From DATGMS01 sp040905145 (lineage in GTDB: Bacteria > Bacteroidota > Bacteroidia > Cytophagales > Cyclobacteriaceae): a stretch of DNA of 43,452 nucleotides. The notes below the pieces were generated by a model. The model was not told the DNA's origin, did no database searches, and saw nothing but the letters and a program-made list of their open reading frames with translations. The DNA lies in assembly GCA_040905145.1 (NCBI GenBank), contig JBBDSC010000082.1, positions 1-43,452 of the forward strand, read 5' to 3'. Each line of letters starts with the position of its first letter. Within the stretch, counting starts at the first letter, position 1. Shown here in pieces: positions 26,001 to 32,749 of this stretch. The translations under genes and the position numbers were made by a program.

Positions 26001-26341
26001 TCAAAACCTATAAAAGAGAAAACCAGCGTGGCTCCCTCGGGAACTGTCAATGAATAATTCCCGTCCAGGTCCGTGGCTGTACCGATTGAAGTGCCTAACA
26101 CCGCCACAGTCACGCCAGGTATGGACTCCCCGCTTTCATCGGTAACCGTTCCATTGATGGTCACGTCAACCGGGGGCTTTTTGGCTATTGCAAACCTATC
26201 TACAATTTTTAGATCCATGCTTTTAGTTTCAGCATGTACGGCTCCTGCCAATGTGTGGTTGATCAATGCCATTTGGAAAAAACAGGCATATAGAAAATAC
26301 CTTGGTAACCAATTCATTGTCCTATGTAATTTTTGTTTCAT
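23039..26341 (-). CDS. SusC/RagA family TonB-dependent receptor without STN domain (left locus)
   Basis: A 1100-residue outer-membrane channel: signal region MNWLPRYFLYACFFQMAL, a carboxypeptidase-regulatory-like domain (VDVTINGTVTDESGESIPG to DVTLMEDMASL), TonB box region LEEVVVIGYG, plug domain (RIRGLGTINDSNPLYVIDG, ASSAGIYGTRGANGVVIITT) and the barrel, ending IIFGISVGL. It imports SusD-bound ligand using TonB energy. Compared with the SusC at 32750 it lacks the roughly 100-residue STN signalling domain: the short MDLKIVDRFAIAKKPPVDVT lines up with the end of STN plus linker in that protein (IDIKKIERPVIAEKPIVDVT). Upstream lie only stumps of the FecR and sigma genes that would have driven it. 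Confidence 0.94.
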   Translation of the reverse strand: MKQKLHRTMNWLPRYFLYACFFQMALINHTLAGAVHAETKSMDLKIVDRFAIAKKPPVDVTINGTVTDESGESIPGVTVAVLGTSIGTATDLDGNYSLTVPEGATLVFSFIGFEAQRINIEDRSVIDVTLMEDMASLEEVVVIGYGSRLKEELSGSVSSITSEKMNISTEASAMGRLQGHVSGVTVSTANTPGGSANVRIRGLGTINDSNPLYVIDGIPTGPSNNINPNDIESISILKDASSAGIYGTRGANGVVIITTKRGRKNQPARINFVARTGIKQAVKSYDLLNTEQYGEMLWITARNQGNTPGEDWGHPHYGDGPEPRIPDYIFPAGAMEGDFGTSIEDYSYDPFDQDTYGAIIRANKEGTNWFDEIVRNGVIQEYGLSVEGGGENVIYSTSANYLKENGILDHTGFERFSFRNNTEGSLFTDRLRIGQSLMVSLVKPQGNLSDNAESSPIANTFKLQPIIPVYDIRGNFAGSRPINLGESSNPRAQLERAKNNKNRNFRILGSLFAEAKIFEELTFKSLFGYNYGHNTSLSRTIPAPEHYQTHIPAVNSSSNNSFQWNWSNTIDYNTTISEIHRLDVILGTEAVENSYDWMEASRIDYFSLDPGYMQLSAGEGEQRSAGSGSEWSLFSIFGRVNYNLMRKYIVEATVRRDGSSRFGVNNRFATFPAGSVAWIVSEENFLSGTRNWLDFFKLRFGAGMSGNDRIGDYNIFSTYGTDITYAAYDIHGTNTSVTSGFMPIELGNPEVGWETTQTLNLGLDLILLDNSLNMSVDVWQRNTSDMLYRLAIPEVSGISTAPYVNIGNMKNAGFDLELGYSNTALSNKFRYSMTATISNYANELVNLSDNINEEIIMGNYRNINYLRSSSGRSFPEFYGYIVDGFFQTQEEVDNHPNAFGEGGSYNQVGRFKYRDFNEDGVINNEDMTYIGNPHPDFTGGFNMDIGYGNFDLNLFFYGSYGNDMLNLSRRLIDFGMFDSNYSTDVLYKSWGSPYLNNNENATLPIHDLNDGSVQPSTAFIEDGSFLRFKNLRLNYTFPDEIRNKLQIQNLRIYGQVTNLFTVTNYSGLDPELSTSVNRMGLDLGAWPTPREIIFGISVGL

Positions 26342-26419
26342 TATTTTGATATGGTTTATTGAAAATTTTTTAAGCCAAAGCCTTTGGATGCTTTTCGCAA
26401 TCCATTTACCTCCCAGCTT

Positions 26420-26505
26420 GGATAAATTGCCAACTGGAAATTATCTTTACTAAGTGTATTTGTCTTAGTGGAAATTTTTGTAATTGCTCAATATTGAATA
26501 CTATT
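26420..26505 (-). pseudogene. Vestige of FecR anti-sigma gene 3' end
   Basis: This stretch aligns with the spacer and last codons of the intact FecR gene at 36180-36310. TGCCAACTGGAAATT is shared exactly, and the FecR tail with its AATTGCTC (the EQ codons of YIEQFEF) is recognisable but out of frame. It occupies the same place upstream of SusC as the intact copy. The gene body is missing or inside the adjacent run of N. Confidence 0.55.
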
Positions 26506-26556
26506 AAGTATTCATGCTTTAATATAGGCGGGGAGCAAGTAATCAAGAGAGATTTA

Positions 26557-26656
26557 NNNNNNNNNNNNNNNNNNNNNNNNNNNNNNNNNNNNNNNNNNNN
26601 NNNNNNNNNNNNNNNNNNNNNNNNNNNNNNNNNNNNNNNNNNNNNNNNNNNNNNNN
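26557..26656. other. Assembly gap (100 N)
   Basis: Exactly 100 N, the customary placeholder for a gap of unknown size. The 12 bases AAGAGAGATTTA stand both just before (26545-26556) and just after (26657-26668) the run, so the two contig ends may simply overlap, or the gap may hide a short direct repeat. Confidence 0.95.
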
Positions 26657-26794
26657 AAGAGAGATTTATAAAATTAAAGGGCCTGTTCATTGCCCCTATT
26701 AAAAAGCATTCAAAGGTCTTTTTTTTATATTGATTTTTTATTTTTGGAATTGATTCCCGCTATAATCAAGACGGATACAGGAAGATTGTTTCAT
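26657..26794 (-). pseudogene. Vestige of ECF sigma factor gene 5' end
   Basis: From an ATG at 26794 the frame reads MKQSSCIRLDYSGNQFQK and stop; shifted frames then give KNQYKKKTFECF and GAMN. The intact sigma factor at 38166 begins MRQPSSIRIGYSGKQSQE, then KNEYKD...WEAFKRGNE. The colinear match, also at base level, shows a decayed sister gene with at least two frameshifts. Only about 45 codons remain before the assembly gap, and it lies where a sigma gene belongs relative to the FecR stump and SusC. Confidence 0.7.
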
Positions 26795-27002
26795 TAATTG
26801 AGGTTTATGAATAATTGATTTTCAAATAAGGATTAAAAAACCGAAAATAAAAAATGTGGTAGGAAAATTCATTTAAAATTTTTCGGTATCCATAATTGTT
26901 TCTATTTATTGTTTGAATTTTTAATCTAATTCCAACTAGACCATACCTTCTTTTCGATTCCTAAATTATAGGCAGAAACTTATTTAATTCTCCCCAGTTT
27001 AA

Positions 27003-27640
27003 TCAATCCATTGGCCATTTGACCTTGTGGATTTCTTTTGGTTTTAATTCAGCATACTTTCCGCTTGTTTGGGGTCTTGTAACAATCTTAACGCCGGCTT
27101 TATGGGCCATGCCTACAAACTCAAGCATTTTTTTAAACCTATAGCCTGATATCCTCTACGCCTCATCCCCGGATCTCTTCGTTCAAATGTAGCCAAAGTA
27201 GGAGACAACACCACATTTTCCTTGGCCGCAAGTTCAAGCTCTTTTTCTTTAGCAAACGAAAGTGCTTGATAAGATCTAAACGGATTTCCAGGATCCCTCA
27301 AGGTTGTGACTCCGTTCTTTAGAATGGTATAAAGAATTCGATTGTTATTCGTTGAATGCAAATGGGCATCAATCAAGCCTGGAAGAAGGGTCATCCCTTA
27401 TGCCTGGGTAATTTCAGCCCCTTCAGGAACGGACACTTTAATTCCTGGGTCCTACTTCAACAATCGGGTTCCCGGCAATGACCACTACAGCATCAGGGAT
27501 AACCGCCCCGCCCAAACCATTAATTAACCGAACCCCTACGATGGCTTTTATAACATCACTTTCTGGACCATCCGTTGGATTAATTTCAATTAATGAGGGG
27601 CTTGAATTGATTTCTTGGGCTAAAGTTATATTATAAGTTA
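27003..27640 (-). pseudogene. Amidohydrolase (imidazolonepropionase-like) pseudogene
   Basis: Pieces of a metal-dependent amidohydrolase are spread over several frames: IVGVRLINGLGGAVIPDAVVV (about 27480-27545), GNPIVEVG, then after a frameshift IKVSVPEGAEITQA with an in-frame stop, MTLLPGLIDAHLHS with the HxH metal motif, GVTTLRDPGNPF, KENVVLSPTLATFERRD, and after another shift FVGMAHKAGVKIVT to the end KWPMD. Large internal parts with the later metal ligands are gone. The signal peptide is cut at about 27640 by the IS element. A dead gene, probably once an exported member of the neighbouring catabolic cluster. Confidence 0.8.
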
Positions 27641-28494
27641 AATGAATATCCGTTTTTATACCCATACCATGTATTGGTGACCGAGGCCACCATCACCCCG
27701 TCGAATATTTTCTCGCCAAAATACCTCCTGTTGAACTTGTAACAGAATTGATTGAGGTAATTCTGCATGTAAGGACTATCTATCCTGTGAAATATCCCCA
27801 AAAACAGCCTCTTTCTGTTGCTAATGGTCGTATGCGCCCACGGGAATAGTTTTCCCGCCTCCCTTGGATCCCACAATACTACTTTTACGTGTTTTGAAAC
27901 CTTTTCCGACAAATGATTATACCCCTTGTACCCATCTGTAATTACCGTAGCCGCCCTATCTATCTCTTTTTCAACCTGGCGCTAAAGTCGGGCATGATCG
28001 TCATTTTGAGGCGGCCCACCGATTTCAATTTCCCTTTTTTGTGCTCCTTTACATCTTTGGATTCTGTCGACACCAGTACCTTCGCCTGTTTGGATGATCC
28101 CCTTCCCCTTTTTTTCTTTCTCTTTTCATCTTCTTCCCCATCGTCCTTCTTGTCCGCACTTTCAAAAAACCCTTTGGCCATTTCCACATAATCAGTCAAC
28201 TGGTAGAGCTTGTCCCGGTGAGCCAATACTGAAAGAAAGTTGCTGGCCTCCATTACCGTCCCGCTCCTCAGAGTGGTCCTGAAACAGCATGATTTATACT
28301 CCCACTGCCATTTGTCCTGTTTCCGATAATGGTCAGTACCATCGCATTTCTTACATTTTATCCCTTCCTGCTCCCTTATTTGCTTTATATAGAGCTCACA
28401 GGATTCCTCATTTGTTGTATTTCTGATAAAAATCTTTAAATTTCATAGCCTAAATACAAAGATATTATTCGACTTTAGGTATTCTTACAAACCC
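27637..28494 (-). mobile_element. Degenerate IS1595-family (ISXO2-like) insertion sequence
   Basis: The element is bounded on the right by GGTATTCTTACAAACCC (28478-28494). A loosely matching end lies near GTTAAATGAATATCC (27637-27651); read inward both show a GTT..GAATA.CC pattern, so these may be imperfect terminal inverted repeats. The interior encodes a broken IS1595-type transposase. It separates the amidohydrolase pseudogene from its signal peptide and lies just downstream of the gapped sulfatase. No clear target duplication was seen. Confidence 0.65.
27670..28446 (-). pseudogene. IS1595-type transposase, frameshifted
   Basis: From ATG 28446 the start MKFKDFYQKYN is followed by a frame change into the zinc-ribbon region (IKCKKCDGTDHYRKQ, WEYKSCCFRTTLRSGTVMEAS). 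Next comes a Lys/Glu/Asp-rich linker (about 28060-28190) and TIMPDFSARLKKR, then a second shift into IDRAATVITDGYKGYNHL with the DDE-region Asp. The C-terminal part WAHTTISNRKRLFLGIFH, NYLNQFCYKFNRRYFGE and VMVASVTNTWYG is diagnostic of ISXO2-like/IS1595 transposases. Parts of the catalytic core between ribbon and linker are missing, so it is inactive. Confidence 0.82.
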
Positions 28495-28527
28495 TCATTT
28501 TTTATTTTTATCCAATGGATTTAAATT

Positions 28528-29275
28528 TCAATTCGCCAAGTTATTTTGCTTCTGCCATGGTACTCTCCCCCCTTCTTNNNNNNNNNNNNNNNNNNNNNNN
28601 NNNNNNNNNNNNNNNNNNNNNNNNNNNNNNNNNNNNNNNNNNNNNNNNNNNNNNNNNNNNNNNNNNNNNNNNNNNNNATCGGGTAAAAAGATCAGTAGCA
28701 TGTCCTTGCGGATCAATGGTTTTGTCATTTAATCGCATATAATTACCCCCAAGCCGGCGGTGAGTCCAGTAATCATCCATCATACCCACCAGCAATCCGT
28801 GGAAGTAGTCAAAGCCATGCGCATTAGGCGTATTAGGTGATTCATGACCCAAGTGCCATTTGCCAACCAGGGCTGTATGATAGCCTGCTTTTTTTAACCT
28901 AGCCGGAAGCAGTACGGCCTTTGGATCAAGATATCCCCAGTTATTTTCTTCATGTATACGTATCACACCGGGTACTCCAACCTGATCCTGATAAATACCT
29001 GAAAGCAATGCAGCCCGTGTAGGGGAACAAACTGGTGAGTTAGCATAAAAGTTATCAAAGCGCATTCCTTCAGCAGCAATCTGATCAATATTGGGTGTTT
29101 GGATATCTTCTGTTCCATAGTACGATACATCATGATAGCCCTGATCATCGGTCAGAATTAAGAGGATATTTGGCTTTTGTGCTCTTTTCTCTTGGGCATA
29201 TGTGCAGAAAGAGACTATGAGCAGCAAATAAGATAAAGCCATTAAACTTTGCATGTTCTTTAATTGACTGAGCAT
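28528..29275 (-). CDS. S1-family sulfatase (arylsulfatase-like), interrupted by assembly gap
   Basis: The first 200 residues are an exported S1 sulfatase: signal to FCTYAQ, KPNILLILTDDQGYHDV with the metal Asp pair, the maturation motif C83-S-P-T-R-A-A-L-L-S-G in which Cys becomes formylglycine, and VGKWHLGHES. The sequence then enters a 100-N gap (28578-28677); the short tail after it can be read in all three frames, so the true C-terminus and the length (normally 450-600 residues) cannot be decided. It follows another sulfatase by 24 bp in the SusCD operon and would remove sulfate esters from the imported glycan. It may be intact or truncated. Confidence 0.8.
28578..28677. other. Assembly gap (100 N) inside sulfatase gene
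   Basis: A second run of exactly 100 N. It falls within the sulfatase after the motif around ATDLFTR, so most of the second half of that gene could be hidden. The reading frame across it is meaningless. Confidence 0.95.
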
Positions 29276-29299
29276 TAATTAAAATTGGGTTTTGTTAGA

Positions 29300-31114
29300 T
29301 TAGTTTTTCTTTTCAACTTCTACATAAAATGGAAGTATATTTTTCCCTGTTTTGGAAGAATAATGCGGTTCTAACTTATAAATACCTTTCGCAAGCCTGA
29401 TATTCTTCATTTCTAAAGTGGTTGTACTTGTATTATTATTTGGTATGGAAAAATGATAGGGATATAATTTGAGAAACAGCTTGCCTGGCTCCTTCATATT
29501 TTCAAAGAAATGAAAAGTGATATCAAAGGTTCCTTCTTCCATGATCTCCACATCCCAGTAACCATAGATTTCAGGCTGACTCCATACAGCAATCGGACCT
29601 TTTGCGTCATGTCTACTGAGAATTACCGGATTTTCAAAGGGTGTTCCGATTTTTATATATTGTATGCGGTTATTCTTCGGATGTGCATAAAAGTTATTAA
29701 GCCAAGCATCTAATTCAGCTTTCATCTCCATGGCCCTTTCTCTTTCCTGATTTATCAGATTATTTGCTTCTGAAGGGTCCTTGGTCAGGTTATAAAGTTC
29801 AAATTTATCTACAGAGGCTTGATAATCAGTTTGGGCTACCAGCTTATAATCCCCTTTATGTACTGACATGTTTTGATAGGGAATAGCATAACCGCGGCCC
29901 CATTCTGTGAAGATCGTTCTGTCAGATAGAAGTGATTGCTCATCTTTATTTTGTATATGATTAAAAAGATTATACCCATCTATATCATTAGGTAAGTGAG
30001 CTTTGGCTTTACTAAGCTCTAAAATTGTAGGTAACAAATCGATGTGAGCTGCCCGCATATCTATCTCCTTGTTTTTTGGGATATCTCTTCCAGGACCATA
30101 AATAAAGAATGGCACTCTTACCCCACCTTCATAAACAGAAGTCTTTCTGTCACGATAATCAAGTTTGTACCTTTTTTGCTGAGGCCCATTATCGCTCAGG
30201 AAAATAATAATGGTATTATCATCGATTTTTTTTCTTTTTAGCGCTTTTAAAAGTTTCCCAATATTCTCATCGATATTGGTGACCATTCCATAGATTTTAC
30301 GTGCATCATCCAAATCTTTCTCAGTCATATTGTCAATATCACTGTCTTTCCCATGGAACTCTTGCTTATATTCTTCCAAAGATATGTCTTTATACATATC
30401 ATAATACTTTTGAGGAACTTGCAGTGGTGTGTGGGGGGCGTTGAATGAAAGGTATAGAAAAAAAGGATCGCCATCATGATGCTGTATAAAATCAATTGCA
30501 CCCTCAGTAAATACGTCAGAGCAATATCCTTTGCTTTGATTTTTTTTCCCGTTTTTATAAAGTACAGGATCAAAGTAAGCCCTATCCCCAGCAGCATAAT
30601 TATCAATATCCCCTGGTTGTCCTATTCCACCACCTTTATGCACTAGAGAATTGTCAAAACCCTGATCGATGGATCGATATGGATAGCTATCCCCCAGATG
30701 CCATTTTCCGAAAATGCCTGTTCTGTACCCATTGTCCTTCAAAAGCTCTGCTATGGTTATTTCTTTGGTATCCATAATGGCCCCTCCGTTAAAAGTATCG
30801 TAAATTCCTGTTTTCTCGGGGTACTTACCAGTCATTAATGCTGCTCTTGTAGAGGAACACACTGGATTTACATGAAAATTGGTGAACCGGGTGCTATTGG
30901 CTGCAAGATGGTCGAGGTTGGGAGTTCTAATAAAAGGATTGCCTAAATACCCTATATCTCCAATCCCCTGATCATCGGTCATAATGAGAATGATGTTAGG
31001 CTTTTCTTGTGCATTGTCAGATAACACCACAGCATCAGCATCTGTTCCTCCGATTATAACGGCATATAACACTCCTATTAAAATCATCAGGTTTTTAGGT
31101 ATTAATTTGTTCAT
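29300..31114 (-). CDS. S1-family sulfatase with C-terminal beta-rich extension
   Basis: A full-length exported sulfatase of 604 residues. IILIMTDDQGIGDIGY gives the metal ligands D47/D48, the formylglycine site is C86-S-S-T-R (Ser in place of the usual Pro), and GKWHLGDS and FLSDNGPQ follow. After the sulfatase C-terminal subdomain (LYNLTKDPSEANNL), about 120 extra residues (from IKIGTPFENPVILSR to FYVEVEKKN) look beta-rich and are not part of the standard fold; they may bind carbohydrate. It follows SusD by 25 bp and precedes the gapped sulfatase, so it is expected to desulfate the glycan taken up by SusCD and to need the anaerobic sulfatase-maturating enzyme or FGE encoded elsewhere. Confidence 0.93.
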   Translation of the reverse strand: MNKLIPKNLMILIGVLYAVIIGGTDADAVVLSDNAQEKPNIILIMTDDQGIGDIGYLGNPFIRTPNLDHLAANSTRFTNFHVNPVCSSTRAALMTGKYPEKTGIYDTFNGGAIMDTKEITIAELLKDNGYRTGIFGKWHLGDSYPYRSIDQGFDNSLVHKGGGIGQPGDIDNYAAGDRAYFDPVLYKNGKKNQSKGYCSDVFTEGAIDFIQHHDGDPFFLYLSFNAPHTPLQVPQKYYDMYKDISLEEYKQEFHGKDSDIDNMTEKDLDDARKIYGMVTNIDENIGKLLKALKRKKIDDNTIIIFLSDNGPQQKRYKLDYRDRKTSVYEGGVRVPFFIYGPGRDIPKNKEIDMRAAHIDLLPTILELSKAKAHLPNDIDGYNLFNHIQNKDEQSLLSDRTIFTEWGRGYAIPYQNMSVHKGDYKLVAQTDYQASVDKFELYNLTKDPSEANNLINQERERAMEMKAELDAWLNNFYAHPKNNRIQYIKIGTPFENPVILSRHDAKGPIAVWSQPEIYGYWDVEIMEEGTFDITFHFFENMKEPGKLFLKLYPYHFSIPNNNTSTTTLEMKNIRLAKGIYKLEPHYSSKTGKNILPFYVEVEKKN

Positions 31115-31139
31115 TTGAAGTTATTTTAATTTACCGGTC

Positions 31140-32717
31140 TTACCAGTTGGGGTTCTGTTTTAATTGAGGATTTAGCTCTCTTTCTTTTTGCGGAATTGGC
31201 CACAGATAATCCCTGTTTTTATTGAATGTTCTTTCATATGCAGGTACTTCAATTGTTTTGAGCGTTCCACTTTCTGAATAAGTCATCCCATAAACATTTC
31301 CCGGCATCACATCTTCAGCTATTTTCCAACGGCGGATATCAAAATATCTCTGGCCTTCAAACGCCAACTCTACTAAGCGCTCATGTCTTACAATATCCCG
31401 TAATTCTGGCTGCGAGCTTATACCTACTATGGGTGGCATATTAACATCCGGACGCTCTCGAACCTTATTAATTGCATCCACCACACTCTGATCTATCTGA
31501 TTAACTTCAATTTTGGCTTCGGCATACATTAGTAGCACATCGGCGTAACGTAAAATAATAGTATTAATCCCGCCATTTACAGGATCAGCTAAATCTTCTT
31601 TGTTAATGTATTTCTTAACGTTAAAGCCAGTGTTGGTTGTGAACCAGCTAAAATCAACAGCATCAAATGTACCGCTTCCAGGTCTTGAATCATATATATT
31701 ACCATTTGCCAAAGTATCACCCAATACAAAAATAGAGTACCTAAGACGAGGGTCACGATCTATATATGGATCTTGCGGGTTAAAATCGCTCGTTATATCG
31801 GTTATGTCTTTTCCATTATTCATTAGATAAGCATCCACCAGTTTCTTGGTAGGCACAAAGGTACTACCACTATTATTTAGCTGGCTCCAGGGAGCCATAA
31901 ATAAAAAAATATCATTGTTATAGTTATCTTTAATAAATTGTTTATCTAAAATCACTTCCTGATTATTCTCCCCTTCATAAGTAAATAACTTCTCATAAGA
32001 AGGATACAAACTATAAACATTTAAGTCCATTACTTGCTTAGCAGCATCTGCTGCTTGCTGATAGCGACCGGCATAGAGCATCGCTCTAGCGTTAAGTGCA
32101 AGAGCAGCACCCTTAGTTATTCTGCCTTTGTCACTTTGTATATTTGGTAATACATCTGCTGCATCTGCAAGCTCCTTTGCAATAAAATCCCAAATCTCAG
32201 TAACTGGCGTTCTGCTTAAATTTCTACTTTCTTCTAAGGAAATTTCTGTGGTTATTAAAGGCACATCTCCATATAAAGCAGCGAGTTTGATGTATAAATA
32301 TGCTCGAATCACTTTTACCTCGCCCTTTAATCGATCTATTAAAGCCTGATCTCTTGTTTCTACCTGGTCGACCTTACCAAGATATGTGTTTGCTGCTCGA
32401 ATACCGGTGTAGGCATTAGTCCATTGTGCCTGAATTACACTTAATGTAGCATCTATCTGACCTTTTTCAATAAGAGATTGTTCTGAGGTAGGAAAGTTGG
32501 CGTGTCCAGTATCTGTTATCCCATCCCACATAAAATAGCTTCTCACATCACCCAAATATCCGTAAACAGCATTTGCAGCAAAAGTAGCATCTTGATCGGT
32601 TCTCCAAAAAATCTCTGAAGAAAGGCGGTCATTTGGAATAGTCTCTAATAAATCTTCTTTACAGCTTGCAAACGCAGCTAGTGTTAAAATGAGAGTTATA
32701 TTGTTTAAATGTTTCAT
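31140..32717 (-). CDS. SusD/RagB family outer-membrane lipoprotein (right locus)
   Basis: A 525-residue SusD with lipoprotein signal MKHLNNITLILTLAAFASC (C19). The N-terminal helices (LLETIPNDRLSSEIFW, LKGEVKVIRAYLYIKLAALYG) and the C-terminal RagB signature (ELAFEGQRYFDIRRWKIAED, DYLWPIPQKERELNPQLKQNPNW) are all present. It is 32 bp after the STN-bearing SusC and 25 bp before the sulfatase, so these four genes form one operon. Ligand specificity cannot be read, but two sulfatases behind it point to a sulfated glycan. It is clearly diverged from the SusD at 21193. Confidence 0.94.
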   Translation of the reverse strand: MKHLNNITLILTLAAFASCKEDLLETIPNDRLSSEIFWRTDQDATFAANAVYGYLGDVRSYFMWDGITDTGHANFPTSEQSLIEKGQIDATLSVIQAQWTNAYTGIRAANTYLGKVDQVETRDQALIDRLKGEVKVIRAYLYIKLAALYGDVPLITTEISLEESRNLSRTPVTEIWDFIAKELADAADVLPNIQSDKGRITKGAALALNARAMLYAGRYQQAADAAKQVMDLNVYSLYPSYEKLFTYEGENNQEVILDKQFIKDNYNNDIFLFMAPWSQLNNSGSTFVPTKKLVDAYLMNNGKDITDITSDFNPQDPYIDRDPRLRYSIFVLGDTLANGNIYDSRPGSGTFDAVDFSWFTTNTGFNVKKYINKEDLADPVNGGINTIILRYADVLLMYAEAKIEVNQIDQSVVDAINKVRERPDVNMPPIVGISSQPELRDIVRHERLVELAFEGQRYFDIRRWKIAEDVMPGNVYGMTYSESGTLKTIEVPAYERTFNKNRDYLWPIPQKERELNPQLKQNPNW

Positions 32718-32749
32718 GTGATTTTCTTTAATAGATGATATTTCCGATT

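Noticed and set aside
25608..26057. A 149-codon plus-strand frame inside the SusC gene
   Set aside because: It is antisense to the conserved plug and regulatory-like domain and has no protein family features; a shadow of SusC.
28541..28577. Reading the sulfatase as truncated, with a defined C-terminus after the gap
   Set aside because: The 100 N are a placeholder, so the frame after them is arbitrary; all three frames reach a stop soon (EGGRVPW-type, GEYHGRSK-type and STMAEAK-type tails) and none can be preferred.
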